Below, piece after piece: positions 55,864 to 64,000 of a DNA stretch of 64,000 bases. Numbering within the stretch: the stretch's first letter is position 1; each line of letters opens with the position of its first letter. The translations under genes and the position numbers were made by a program. The DNA is from Actinacidiphila sp. DG2A-62 (GTDB lineage: Bacteria; Actinomycetota; Actinomycetes; Streptomycetales; Streptomycetaceae): contig NZ_JAYMGI010000002.1 in assembly GCF_035825295.1 (NCBI RefSeq), positions 4,283,001 to 4,347,000 on the forward strand, given 5' to 3'. Below the pieces are notes generated by a model. The model did not search any database and was not told the DNA's origin. It saw nothing but the letters and a program-made list of their open reading frames with translations.

Positions 55864-56433
55864 CAGCGCTCGTTCCTTTCCGTTAACGCCCAGGGATCTG
55901 CCCATGACACAACGTAACTGTGGAGCACACCGCGTACGAGGCAGCACATCACGCTGCCAGCCGAGCGTGGAACATGGCGGAGGGTGGCGCTCGTGTGGCG
56001 CTCGTTGCACTCAAGCCCTGGTCAGGAACCATGTCCACGGCTCCTGCGGGCGCAGCACCCCTCACCACTCGGCGCTGGGTCGGCCGTCACCTGTTCACGT
56101 ACTACGACGCTGCAACCGGACTCCGGGTTCCTACCCATCACCCGCAATATGACGCGCTGTTGGCTGGGATCAGTCGACAGCGCGCATGAAGCGGGGGTAT
56201 CGCTTTTCGGCCAACGTACGGGGTGGGCACCGGATGCCGCAAGACTCCGACACCTTTTCCGGTACCGGGACAATCCTGGACACCCCATGGCCGTGCGTGT
56301 AGAAGTGGGTTCCTTGGTAGCGGCGCAGCACGACATGGGGGTTTGCGATGCTATTCATGCAGATGCTCCGCTCACAGCGGACGAAAAGCGCTGATTGCCC
56401 CACCTACCGGTCGCTGGCCGGAAGTTCCCGGCC
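55864..56433. other. Intergenic region with a doubtful small ORF
   Basis: 570 nt with lower GC than the neighbours. Plus strand 55920-56189 (GTG start) could encode 89 residues ending RRWVGRHLFTYYDAATGLRV, PTHHPQYDALLAGISRQRA, which looks protein-like but has no clear ribosome site. A second frame continues to 56394 (GQRTGWAPDAARLRHLFRYR). They could be pieces of one decayed gene. Confidence 0.35.
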
Positions 56434-58272
56434 ATGACTCCCGCCCACCTCAGAAAAGTGGCCGGAACAGAGCCGCCTCCTCCCGTACAGGCGGAAACTG
56501 ACGCCGCGCAGGCGGCACCGGTCTCCGGACCGGCCGCCGGGTCCGTCGGCGCGCCCGTGGCACCGACCTGCGGCGCGGGTCCGGCGGCCGCGATCGCCGC
56601 CGTCGCCGCGAGCACCGCTCCGCAGGGTCCGACCCCGCCGGACGCCAGGGGCGTTCCGCGTCCGGCGGAGGGACCGCCGGACGCCGGTCCCCCGGCTCCG
56701 GGCCCCGACATCTCTCCCGCCCCTCCCCTTTCTGCGCCCGCTGCTTCCACTTCCCTCACTGCTTCCGCCCATTCGGCGCCGTCCGGCTCCGCCGCCGCGA
56801 GCGGACCGGGCGGCGGCGCGGCGATCGCGCCGGCCGTGCAGGACCGGCTCGCCTCCTGGGTCTGCGACCTGTCGCTGCTGCACGAGCTGACCGAGCGGCT
56901 GGGCCGTACCTCCGTCCTCGACGACGTGCTGCACGAGGTGCTGCAGGCCGGCGCGACGCTGGTCGGCGCGCACCGCGGCGCGATCACGCTCGCCCCGGCC
57001 GACGGCCTCGGCCCCGACCTGACCGTCGGCCTCGGTCTGCGCCACCACGACCTCGGCGCGCTGGAGACCGTCCGCTACGACACGGGCGGGACCGGCGCGG
57101 GCGGGACCGAAGCGGGCCGGGTCCGAGCGGGCGAGACGGGTGCGGGCGAGACGGGCGTAGGCGGGGCGGGTGCGGCCGGGACGGGCGCGGGCGAGACGGG
57201 CGCGGGCGGAGCCGAGGACGCGGCTTGCGAGTCCGTGCACCGCGACCTGCTCCACGACGCCGCGCTCGGCGCCCGGCACCGCGAGGTCGCCGCGCAGCTC
57301 GGCATCGGCGCGGCCTACGCGCTGCGGCTCGCCTCGGAGACCGACGGCCGGCTCGGCACCGCGGTGTGGTTCTACGACGAGCCGGCCGAGCCCGCCGAGG
57401 CCCGGCGCCGGCTGGTCGGGCTCTATCTGCGGCACGCCGCCGAGCACCTGGCCCGCTGTCTGGGCCTGGCCCGCGCCGAGCGCGCCGCCGCGGCCCTCAC
57501 CGCCGAGCTGCTGCCGGCCCGGCTGCCGCGGGTGCCCGGCGTGCGGATGGCGGTGCGGCACGCGACGGGACCGCGGGGCGGCGGCGACTGGTTCGACGCG
57601 CTGCCGCTGCCCGAGGGCGCGCTCGGCCTCGCGGTCGGCGGGGTCACCGGCGCGGGGCCGGGCGCGGTGGCCGCGATGGGCCGGCTGCGCGCGTCGCTGC
57701 GGGCGTACGCGGTGATGGAGGGCGAGGACCCGGTCGCGGTGCTCTCCGACCTGGAGCTGCTGTTGCGGCTCACCGAGCCGGCCCGCGCGGCCACGGCGCT
57801 CTTCGCGTACACCTCGGCCCCCGTGCCGGCCGGCGGAGGCGGCGGCCCGAGCGGCGGGGCGGTCGTCGGCGCGGGCGGGAGCGCGGGCGGCGACCACGGC
57901 CGGAGGGTGACGCTCGCCGGGGCCGGCCACTGCCCGCCGCTGCTGGTCGGCGACCGGCGCTGCGAGTACGTCGAGACGTCGCTGTCCGCGCCGCTGAACA
58001 TGCTGAGCTGCTGGGAGGCGCCCAGCGTGGAGCTGATCGCGCGCCCCGGCGAGAGCCTGCTGCTCTACACCGACGGGCTGCTGCACCGTACCGGGGAGTC
58101 CACCGACCGCGCGTTCGCACGGCTGCACGCGGCGGCCCAGGGAGCGCCGCGCGCGGTCCGCGAGGACCCGGAGCGGCTGGCCGACCACGTGGTCGACGCG
58201 GTGCTGCCGGACGGCCTCGACGCGACGGACGGCGCGGAGGACCTGGTGCTGCTGGTGGCGCGCTTCGACTGA
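56434..58272 (+). CDS. GAF-domain PP2C (SpoIIE-type) serine/threonine phosphatase
   Basis: 612 residues. There is a disordered Pro/Ala-rich N-terminus (to about 140), then a GAF-like sensor domain (DLSLLHELTERLGRTSVLDD to about 330) interrupted by a Gly/Thr/Glu repeat (AGETGAGETG, encoded at 57080-57215), and a SpoIIE phosphatase domain. In the last the metal-binding Asp of GGGDWFDALPLPEGALGLAV and the late LLLYTDGLLHRTGE are present. It would dephosphorylate anti-anti-sigma factors, opposing RsbW-like kinases such as those encoded at 52265 and 60182. ATG 56434 follows GGAAG. Confidence 0.85.
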   Translation: MTPAHLRKVAGTEPPPPVQAETDAAQAAPVSGPAAGSVGAPVAPTCGAGPAAAIAAVAASTAPQGPTPPDARGVPRPAEGPPDAGPPAPGPDISPAPPLSAPAASTSLTASAHSAPSGSAAASGPGGGAAIAPAVQDRLASWVCDLSLLHELTERLGRTSVLDDVLHEVLQAGATLVGAHRGAITLAPADGLGPDLTVGLGLRHHDLGALETVRYDTGGTGAGGTEAGRVRAGETGAGETGVGGAGAAGTGAGETGAGGAEDAACESVHRDLLHDAALGARHREVAAQLGIGAAYALRLASETDGRLGTAVWFYDEPAEPAEARRRLVGLYLRHAAEHLARCLGLARAERAAAALTAELLPARLPRVPGVRMAVRHATGPRGGGDWFDALPLPEGALGLAVGGVTGAGPGAVAAMGRLRASLRAYAVMEGEDPVAVLSDLELLLRLTEPARAATALFAYTSAPVPAGGGGGPSGGAVVGAGGSAGGDHGRRVTLAGAGHCPPLLVGDRRCEYVETSLSAPLNMLSCWEAPSVELIARPGESLLLYTDGLLHRTGESTDRAFARLHAAAQGAPRAVREDPERLADHVVDAVLPDGLDATDGAEDLVLLVARFD

Positions 58273-58488
58273 GCGCGGCGAAGGCGCCGGGCGCCGCCCC
58301 GGCACGGCCGACGGGCGCCGCCCGCCCAGCCGGGTGCACCCGGCCGCGTGCACCCGGCCGCCGTCCCCAGGCCGCGTGCCCCCGAACCGCCCCTCCCCGG
58401 CCCCGGCCCCTGACCCGCCCGCGCCGTCGTCCCTCCCCCGCCCCGCACATACGATGGGACGAAAGGTTCATACGCGAGGAGGCAGGAC

Positions 58489-60045
58489 GTGGCGGAGGCC
58501 GAGGGCCAGCAGGCCGTCGAGGAGCAGCGGGCCGGGGACGCGGCCGAAGGCGCGGCCGGGGACGCGGCCCCGAGCGCGGCCGAGGACGCGCGGGAGCGGT
58601 CCGGCGAGCAGGGCGACGCCGACAAGCCGCCCGTCAAGCAGCGCAAGAACGGCCTCTACCCCGCGGTCTCCGACGAGCTGGCCGCCGCCATGAAGACCGG
58701 CTGGGCCGACACCGAGCGGCACGGCCTGGAGCCGATCCCGCAGGCCGCGCAGACCGCCGCCCGCCGCGCCGCGCTCTCCGCGCGCTTCCCCGGCGAGCGC
58801 ATCGTGGTCCCCGCGGGCAACCTGCGCACCCGCTCCAACGACACGAACTACCTCTTCCGCGCCGCCACCGAGTACGTCCACCTCACCGGCGACCAGACCG
58901 AGGACGCCGTGCTGGTCCTCGAACCCCTCGCCGACGGCGGCCACGAGGCCGTCGCCTACCTGCTGCCGCGTTCGGACCGGGAGAACGGCGAGTTCTGGCT
59001 GTCCGGCCAGGGCGAGCTGTGGGTCGGCCGGCGCACCAGCCTCACCGAGGCCGAGCAGCTGCTCGGGCTGCCCTGCCGCGACGTCCGCGAGGTCGCCGAC
59101 CTGCTGCGCGAGGCCACCGGCCCGGTCCGCGTGGTGCGCGGCCACGACGCCGGCGTCGAGGCGGCGCTCACCGACAAGGTGACCGCCGAGCGCGACGCCG
59201 AGTTGACGGTGTTCCTGTCCGAGCTGCGCCTGGTCAAGGACGAGTTCGAGATCGGCGAGCTGGAGAAGGCGTGCGAGTCCACCGTGCGCGGCTTCGAGGA
59301 CGTGGTGAAGGTCCTGGACCGGGCGGAGGCCACCTCGGAGCGGTACATCGACGGGACGTTTTTCCTGCGCGCCCGCGTCGAGGGCAACGACGTCGGCTAC
59401 AACTCCATCTGCGCCGCGGGCCCGCACGCCACCACCCTGCACTGGGAGCGCAACGACGGCCCGGTCCGCTCCGGCGAACTGCTGCTGCTGGACGCCGGCG
59501 TGGAGACCACCACCCTCTACACCGCCGACGTGACGCGCACCCTGCCGATCAGCGGTCGCTACACCCCGCTCCAGCGCATGATCTACGACGCGGTGTACGA
59601 CGCGCAGCAGGCCGGCATCGACGCGGTCAAGCCGGGCGCGGCCTACCGCGACTTCCACGACGCGGCGCAGCGGGTGCTGGCCGAGCGCCTGGTCGCGTGG
59701 GGGCTGTTGGAGGGCCCGGTGGAGCGGGTGCTCGAACTCGGCCTGCAGCGCCGCTGGACGCTGCACGGCACCGGCCACATGCTCGGCCTGGACGTGCACG
59801 ACTGCGCGCACGCGCGCACCGAGGCGTACGTGGACTGCACGCTGGAGCCCGGCATGGTGCTCACCGTGGAGCCGGGGCTGTACTTCCAGACCGACGACCT
59901 GACGGTGCCCGAGGAGTACCGCGGGATCGGCGTGCGTATCGAGGACGACATCCTCGTGACCGCGGACGGCAACCGGAACCTCTCCGCCGGCCTGCCGCGG
60001 CAGGCGGACGAGGTCGAGTCGTGGATGGCGGCGCTGCGCGGCTGA
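58489..60045 (+). CDS. Xaa-Pro aminopeptidase (aminopeptidase P, M24B)
   Basis: 518 residues. It removes N-terminal residues before proline. The metal ligands of the pita-bread fold are in order: LLLLDAGVETTTLYTADVTR (two Asp), LHGTGHMLGLDVHD (His), LTVEPGLYF (Glu) and GVRIEDDILV (Glu). The N-terminal aminopeptidase P domain (GERIVVPAGNLRTRSNDTNY) is complete. The first 50 residues are an acidic Ala/Glu/Gly extension. GTG 58489 with GGAGG upstream. Cytoplasmic, single gene. Confidence 0.93.
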   Translation: MAEAEGQQAVEEQRAGDAAEGAAGDAAPSAAEDARERSGEQGDADKPPVKQRKNGLYPAVSDELAAAMKTGWADTERHGLEPIPQAAQTAARRAALSARFPGERIVVPAGNLRTRSNDTNYLFRAATEYVHLTGDQTEDAVLVLEPLADGGHEAVAYLLPRSDRENGEFWLSGQGELWVGRRTSLTEAEQLLGLPCRDVREVADLLREATGPVRVVRGHDAGVEAALTDKVTAERDAELTVFLSELRLVKDEFEIGELEKACESTVRGFEDVVKVLDRAEATSERYIDGTFFLRARVEGNDVGYNSICAAGPHATTLHWERNDGPVRSGELLLLDAGVETTTLYTADVTRTLPISGRYTPLQRMIYDAVYDAQQAGIDAVKPGAAYRDFHDAAQRVLAERLVAWGLLEGPVERVLELGLQRRWTLHGTGHMLGLDVHDCAHARTEAYVDCTLEPGMVLTVEPGLYFQTDDLTVPEEYRGIGVRIEDDILVTADGNRNLSAGLPRQADEVESWMAALRG

Positions 60046-60109
60046 CGCGGCGCCGGGAGGGCGAAGGGTCCGAGGGCGGCCGGCGGCCGGGCGGCCGGTA
60101 GGCGGAGCC

Positions 60110-60166
60110 AGGGTGGTCCCAGGGTGGTCCCAGGGGGCCCCAGGGGCCCCAGGGCGGTCCCAGGGG
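60110..60166. repeat. Short repeats (ccagggtggtcc type)
   Basis: Four to five imperfect units of a cagggtggtcc/cagggggccc sequence between converging genes. They may also fold as terminator hairpins. Confidence 0.6.
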
Positions 60167-60181
60167 CGAAGGGAAGCGGCG

Positions 60182-60625
60182 CTACGACGCCTTGAGCAGC
60201 GCGTCGTCGCGCCACTTCAGGACCTTGTCGAAGGCGACGACGGTGCCGTGGCCCGGCCGGTCGTCGAAGTGGACGTGGTCCACCAGCGCTTCGATCAGGA
60301 AGAGTCCGCGTCCGTGCTCGGCCTGCCGGCCCCTTCGGGTCAGCGGCCGGGCCGTGCGCAGGACGCGGTCGCGGGGAAGTCCGGGCCCGGAGTCGGCCAC
60401 CTCGATACGGCAGTGGTCGCCGTCGATGTGTGCGGTGACGCTGTACCCCGCGGCGGAATCGGCGTGTTCCACGGCGTTCGCACAGGCCTCGGAGAGGGCC
60501 ACCGAGAGATCGAAGGAGATGTCGGGGTCGACCCCGACGGTCTCCATGGTCCCCAGCAGGAGCCTCCGCGCCAGCGGAACGCTCGCAGCCTCGCGCCGCA
60601 AATGGAGTGACCACCAGATGCTCAT
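60182..60625 (-). CDS. RsbW-like anti-sigma/ATP-binding protein
   Basis: 147 residues. The GHKL domain is complete: N-box ALSEACANAVEHADSAAG, G1 VADSGPGLPRDRVL, G2 EHGRGLFLIEALVDHVHF, and the final VVAFDKVLKW. AGGAGG and GGAG lie just before ATG 60625. It resembles Streptomyces single-domain anti-sigma kinases. Genomic closeness to the GAF-PP2C phosphatase gene suggests partner-switching, but this is inference. Next to it, divergently, is the copper-linked gene cluster. Confidence 0.85.
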   Translation of the reverse strand: MSIWWSLHLRREAASVPLARRLLLGTMETVGVDPDISFDLSVALSEACANAVEHADSAAGYSVTAHIDGDHCRIEVADSGPGLPRDRVLRTARPLTRRGRQAEHGRGLFLIEALVDHVHFDDRPGHGTVVAFDKVLKWRDDALLKAS

Positions 60626-60891
60626 GCTCCAGCCTCCTGGCTGCGGCTCGACATACGGATACGTATTGCCGCGAAGACCACTTCCTAAGCGCGGTGTTGG
60701 CGTGATACCGCTCGTTCGGCCGATGCGGGGAGCGGACGCGTCGGTGTATGCGACGGCATGAACGCGGGGCGATTCGCCCCTTTCTGCGCATTCGTTCCTG
60801 GTGGGCGTCCTGCTCGAACTGCCGCACACCGGCGCGAGCCGGACACCCGCTGTTCCCCGGTGTGGCGCGTGGTGAGACACTGACGGCCGTC

Positions 60892-61836
60892 ATGTCCCCT
60901 GTCGCTGATGGCGCCGATGCCGCCGTTCCCGCAGACCGCGCCGCCGTGCGCCGCGCGGGCGCGGGCGTGCGGCTGCTCAGGGCCGCGCTGTTCGCCGCGG
61001 CCTGCGTCGTGCTGGCCGGCGCGGGACACACGCTCGCCTCGGCGCGCCCGGTCCCGGCGTGGTCGCTGGTGCTGGGATGGCTCGCGGTGTTCGCCTTCAC
61101 CGCTCCCCTGGCCGGCCGGGAGCGCACCCTGCCGGGCATCGCGGGGCTGCTGGCCGCCGGCGAGCTGGCACTGCACGCGGTCTTCAGCACCGGCCAGATG
61201 TGCGGGCAGGCGGCGGCCTCGCGCGCCGCGGGCGCCGCGGGCGCCGACAACGGGCTGACGTCGCTCGCCGCGCGGCTGCTGTGCGGCGGCGCGGGACACG
61301 CGGCGCCCACCCCGACGGCCGCGCAGGCCGTCCTCGCGCGGGCCGGCCTCGACCCGCTGTCGCTCGCCCGCACCGCCGCGGCCGGCCACCCGTACGCGGC
61401 GGACACGCACGGCGGCGTGCCGACCGCGATGGCGGGCATGCCCGGCATGGGCGGCGCCGGCGGCGGCACGACGGGCCTGGCCCACGCGCCGGCCGCGGGC
61501 CTCACCGCGTTCGTGACGATGTTCTCGCTGCCGATGCTGCTCGGGCACCTGCTCGCCGCGGTGGTGGCGGGCTGGCTGCTGCGGCGCGGCGAGGCGGCGC
61601 TGTGGCGGCTGCTGCGGCTGTCGGTGCGCGGCGCGGCCGGGCTGGCCGCGCTCTCCCCCGCCGCGCTGCGCCGCGCCTTCGCGCTGCTGGCCGCGCTCGC
61701 GGGGACGGCGCCCGGCACGCGGCTGCGGCAAGCCCGCAGGTACGGCGCACTCGGCCGCGCGCGGCGGCCGCGCACGGTCCTGCTCCGGCACAGCCTGGCC
61801 CGGCGCGGGCCACCGGCGGGGCTCGCGGCGGTCTGA
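60892..61836 (+). CDS. Membrane protein with Met/His-rich segment (copper cluster)
   Basis: 314 residues with several hydrophobic helices (LFAAACVVLAGAGHTLASAR, LVLGWLAVFAFTAPLAG, LTAFVTMFSLPMLLGHLLAA, VVAGWLLRRGEAAL). A central periplasm-type stretch is rich in Met, His and Gly (DTHGGVPTAMAGMPGMGGAG), typical of copper-handling proteins. It is followed by ycnI and sco, which supports copper export or cuproprotein assembly. Start ATG 60892 is uncertain. Confidence 0.7.
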   Translation: MSPVADGADAAVPADRAAVRRAGAGVRLLRAALFAAACVVLAGAGHTLASARPVPAWSLVLGWLAVFAFTAPLAGRERTLPGIAGLLAAGELALHAVFSTGQMCGQAAASRAAGAAGADNGLTSLAARLLCGGAGHAAPTPTAAQAVLARAGLDPLSLARTAAAGHPYAADTHGGVPTAMAGMPGMGGAGGGTTGLAHAPAAGLTAFVTMFSLPMLLGHLLAAVVAGWLLRRGEAALWRLLRLSVRGAAGLAALSPAALRRAFALLAALAGTAPGTRLRQARRYGALGRARRPRTVLLRHSLARRGPPAGLAAV

Positions 61837-62165
61837 CGCGCCTCCCGCCCTCCCGGGTGGGGCGGCCCGCGGTCCCGCCGCGCCCGCGCCCACAGCACAC
61901 CGAAGCCGTACGCGGTCCGTCCGCGGATGCCGTACGCGGGCCGTACGCCGATCCCGTACGCGGTCCGTACGCCGATCCCGTACGCGGTTCGCCGCGCTCC
62001 GGCCCGGCGCCGGGACGGCGACGCGAACGACGACGCGAACGGCGACGCGAACGGCGACGCGAACGGCGACGCGAACGGCGACGCGAGGACGCGTCGGCGG
62101 CCGGTGTGTCCCGTGGGCGGCTCGCCTGTGCCCCATCCGCCCCTCACGTGGAGACGACCTCTGCC
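61837..62165 (+). repeat. Two tandem repeats upstream of the YcnI gene
   Basis: 61931-61990 holds two copies plus a partial of a 24-bp unit (cgtacgcggtccgtacgccg), whose cgtacg cores are palindromic. 62017-62088 holds six copies of a 12-bp unit (ggcgacgcgaac). The stretch is otherwise non-coding. The palindromic unit could bind a regulator. Confidence 0.8.
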
Positions 62166-62987
62166 ATGAGCAGCTTCCGTACGCCCGGCACGACCAGCCG
62201 ATCCCTCACCTCCCGCGCCCCGCGGCTGACCGGACGGGCCGCGACCGTCGCGGCCCTCGCCGGCTCCGCGGTCCTGCTGGCCGCCGTGCCGGCCTTCGCG
62301 CACGTCACCGTCCAGCCGAACACGGCGCCCAAGGGCAGCTACAGCACCGTTGCCTTCAAGGTCCCCAACGAGGAGGACAGCGCCTCCACGGTCAAGCTGG
62401 AGGTGAACCTGCCCGCCGACCACCCGATCGCCTCGGTGTCCATCCAGCCGGTGCCCGGGTGGACCGCGCAGATCACCAAGTCGAAGCTGACCACGCCGCT
62501 GAAGACGGACGACGGCACGGTGACCGAGGCGGTCACCAAGATCACCTGGAGCGGCGGGAAGATCGAGCCGGGGCAGTTCCAGCAGTTCCCGGTCTCCTTC
62601 GGGCCGCTGCCCGACGACGCGGACGCGCTGTCCTTCAAGGCCCTGCAGACGTACAGCAACGGCGACATCGTGCGCTGGATCGACCTCGCCCAGGCGGGCC
62701 AGCCCGAGCCCGACCACCCCGCGCCGACGCTGAAGCTGACCGCCGCCGCGGACGAGGGCGGCGCGCCCGCGCCGACCGGCAGCCCGGCCGCGGCCCCGGC
62801 CTCCGACACCTCCAAGGGCGCGGCCACCGAGAAGGCGTCCGGCGACAGCAGCGACGGCACCGCCCGGGGCCTGGGCATCGCGGGCATCGTCGTCGGCGCG
62901 ATCGGCGTCGGCTTCGGCGTGCTCGCCGGGCGGCGCAGGAACGGCGGGGCGGGCGCGGCGGGCGGCTCGGACGGCGCGTCCGCCTGA
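62166..62987 (+). CDS. YcnI-family (DUF1775) copper-binding surface protein
   Basis: 273 residues. A signal peptide cleaves before His46 (VPAFA^HVTVQP), which puts the copper-binding histidine at the mature N-terminus as in characterised YcnI. The DUF1775 domain follows (STVAFKVPNEEDSASTVKLE, PVPGWTAQITKSKL with the conserved Trp, IKITWSGGKIEPGQFQQFPV-like). An Ala/Pro linker and a C-terminal TM helix (GIAGIVVGAIGVGFGVLAG) with a basic end anchor it to the membrane. It binds and delivers Cu(II) outside the cell. Confidence 0.92.
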   Translation: MSSFRTPGTTSRSLTSRAPRLTGRAATVAALAGSAVLLAAVPAFAHVTVQPNTAPKGSYSTVAFKVPNEEDSASTVKLEVNLPADHPIASVSIQPVPGWTAQITKSKLTTPLKTDDGTVTEAVTKITWSGGKIEPGQFQQFPVSFGPLPDDADALSFKALQTYSNGDIVRWIDLAQAGQPEPDHPAPTLKLTAAADEGGAPAPTGSPAAAPASDTSKGAATEKASGDSSDGTARGLGIAGIVVGAIGVGFGVLAGRRRNGGAGAAGGSDGASA

Positions 62988-63053
62988 CGTGTCGGCCGAC
63001 GTGCTCGCCTGACCCGCTGTTCTGATCTGCCGTTCTGATCTGCCGTTCGCGTG

Positions 63054-63085
63054 GCGGTGCGGTCGCCCGACCGCGACCGCACCGC
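63054..63085 (+). terminator. Hairpin between ycnI and sco genes
   Basis: Perfect 13-bp inverted repeat gcggtgcggtcgc / gcgaccgcaccgc with a 6-nt loop, 67 nt after the ycnI stop. No U-tract follows. It may attenuate rather than fully stop transcription. Confidence 0.6.
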
Positions 63086-63159
63086 CACCGCACCGCCACC
63101 GCACCCCGCCACCGATGACGACGCACCACGTACGGAACCACCCGAAGAGGACCACCTTC

Positions 63160-63825
63160 ATGCGCACCACCTTCAAGCTCGGCGCCGTCGCGCTGACCGC
63201 CGCCTGCGCGCTGGCGCTGGCCGGCTGTGGCTCCGACGGCTCCGGCGGCGGCTCCGACGCCGGCAACGCCGCGGCGGAGGTCTCCGCCGCCGCCCAGCAG
63301 GCCGGCACCGTGCTGGACACGCCGTTCGCCAAGCCGAACCTCGTGCTGACCGACAACCACGGCAAGCCGTACGACCTGGTGAAGCAGACCGCGGGCCACC
63401 CGGTGCTGCTCTACTTCGGCTACACCCACTGCCCCGACGTCTGTCCGACCACCATGAGCGACATCGCCCTCGCCAAGTCCAAGCTGTCCGCCGCCGACCA
63501 GGCGGCGCTGCGGGTGGTCTTCGTCAGCTCCGACCCCGAGCGCGACACCCCGGCGCGGCTGAACGCCTGGCTGGGCGCGATGGACAAGAGCTTCATCGGC
63601 CTGACGGGGAAGTTCGCGACCATCCAGGCCGCCGCCCGGTCGGTCGGCGTCGGCATCTCGCCGCCGGTGAAGGAGAAGGACGGCAGCGTCACCGTGCAGC
63701 ACGGCGCCGAGGTGCTGGCGTTCTGGCCCAAGGACGACAAGGCGCACGTGCTGTACCTGTCGGGGACCACGGCCGCGCAGTACCAGCACGACCTGCCGCG
63801 GCTGATCAGGAGCCAGACCCCGTGA
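63160..63825 (+). CDS. SCO1/SenC copper chaperone lipoprotein
   Basis: 221 residues. Lipobox LAGC (Cys23), thioredoxin fold with the copper-binding CPDVC (Cys91, Cys95) and the distant copper ligand His181 in VTVQHGAEVL. SSDPERDTPARL and LYFGYTHCPDVC are diagnostic. The protein metallates cytochrome oxidase Cu(A) and, in streptomycetes, supplies copper for morphological development. GAAGAGG lies before ATG 63160. Its stop overlaps the next gene (GTGA), implying translational coupling. Confidence 0.95.
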   Translation: MRTTFKLGAVALTAACALALAGCGSDGSGGGSDAGNAAAEVSAAAQQAGTVLDTPFAKPNLVLTDNHGKPYDLVKQTAGHPVLLYFGYTHCPDVCPTTMSDIALAKSKLSAADQAALRVVFVSSDPERDTPARLNAWLGAMDKSFIGLTGKFATIQAAARSVGVGISPPVKEKDGSVTVQHGAEVLAFWPKDDKAHVLYLSGTTAAQYQHDLPRLIRSQTP

Positions 63826-64000
63826 GGCGGCACACCGCGACCCTCGCGCTGACCGGCGGCGCGGCCGGCGCCGTCGCCGTCGCCGCCACCTGCGCCGTGC
63901 TGCTGGCCGGCTGCGGCTCCGATGCCGGGTCGTCGTGGGCGGGCGCGGGCCCGCGGGCGGCGGCCGACGCCGCCGACGCCGGGCGGCCCGCGCACCTGAC
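63822..64000 (+). CDS. Lipoprotein, probably PCuAC-type extracellular copper chaperone (3' truncated)
   Basis: 59 residues are visible: VRRHTATLALTGGAAGAVAV and a lipobox LLAGC, then GSDAGSSWAGAGPRAAADAA. The GTG at 63822 overlaps the sco stop codon. The copper-binding domain lies beyond the window. From memory of Streptomyces gene order, a PCuAC/ECuC-like protein normally follows sco, with a secreted DyP peroxidase further on. The call rests on context. Confidence 0.6.
   Translation, partial: MRRHTATLALTGGAAGAVAVAATCAVLLAGCGSDAGSSWAGAGPRAAADAADAGRPAHL

Noticed and set aside
59643-63365. 1240-codon minus-strand ORF across the pepP-sco region
   Set aside because: It lies opposite several well-recognised genes, has no family motif and arises from lack of stops in high-GC DNA.

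Overview
The window looks like a chromosomal segment from Streptomyces or a close relative. It is very GC-rich with strong third-position G+C bias and frequent GTG starts. Typical streptomycete genes are present: a subtilisin-inhibitor-like protein, a LAETG sortase substrate, several RsbW-like ATPases, GntR/UTRA regulators and a SigE-family ECF sigma factor. From memory, the right-hand gene order (htrA-like protease, GDPD, DUF5926, Prim-Pol, PP2C, aminopeptidase P, ycnI, sco, PCuAC) resembles a conserved Streptomyces core neighbourhood.

Layout. 0-2.5 kb: the C-terminal part of a TPR-type protein, a broken acetyltransferase gene, tRNA-Arg(ACG), tRNA-Ser(GCU) and an SSI-like inhibitor. 3.3-13.3 kb: a giant PAS/kinase-like/receiver protein with a repetitive linker, an acyl-CoA ligase, an ECF sigma factor, a DUF1906 secreted hydrolase-like protein, a frameshifted ribokinase and a small Asn/Gly-rich secreted protein. 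14-25.7 kb: a LAETG surface protein, msrA, a DyP peroxidase-encapsulin pair, an SDR-like reductase, an MDMPI-like protein, an MFS exporter plus universal stress protein, two lipoproteins and a RidA protein.

26.2-48.5 kb is an accessory region built around a type I-E CRISPR-Cas system. One minus-strand operon reads cas3::cas8e (one fused frame), casB, cas7e, cas5e, cas6e, cas1e, cas2e, with overlaps at several junctions. There are four CRISPR arrays, all with the leader on the right and transcribed leftward. Arrays 1 and 2 lie downstream of cas2e and share one leader type. Arrays 3 and 4 lie away from cas genes and share a second leader type plus a duplicated flank containing the end of a membrane-anchored protein gene. 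Decayed repeats, a decayed cas2 end, repeated spacers and clade-like repeat variants record a history of duplication and leader-end growth. A small membrane protein ORF sits between the cas promoter region and array 3. An FkbM methyltransferase and a GntR/ATPase/DUF cassette lie between arrays 3 and 4. The region ends just before tRNA-Ser(UGA).

48.7-64 kb returns to core genes: an HtrA-like protease, a frameshifted GDPD, an RsbW-like ATPase, a SEC-C/DUF5926 protein, a Prim-Pol protein, a GAF-PP2C phosphatase, aminopeptidase P, a second RsbW-like ATPase, and a copper-handling run (Met/His-rich membrane protein, YcnI, Sco, start of a PCuAC-like chaperone) cut by the window edge.

Three otherwise well-conserved genes (ribokinase, the Cas8e tail, GDPD) each carry one frameshift. 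That could be real decay or indel errors in the assembly, and I cannot tell which from the sequence alone.
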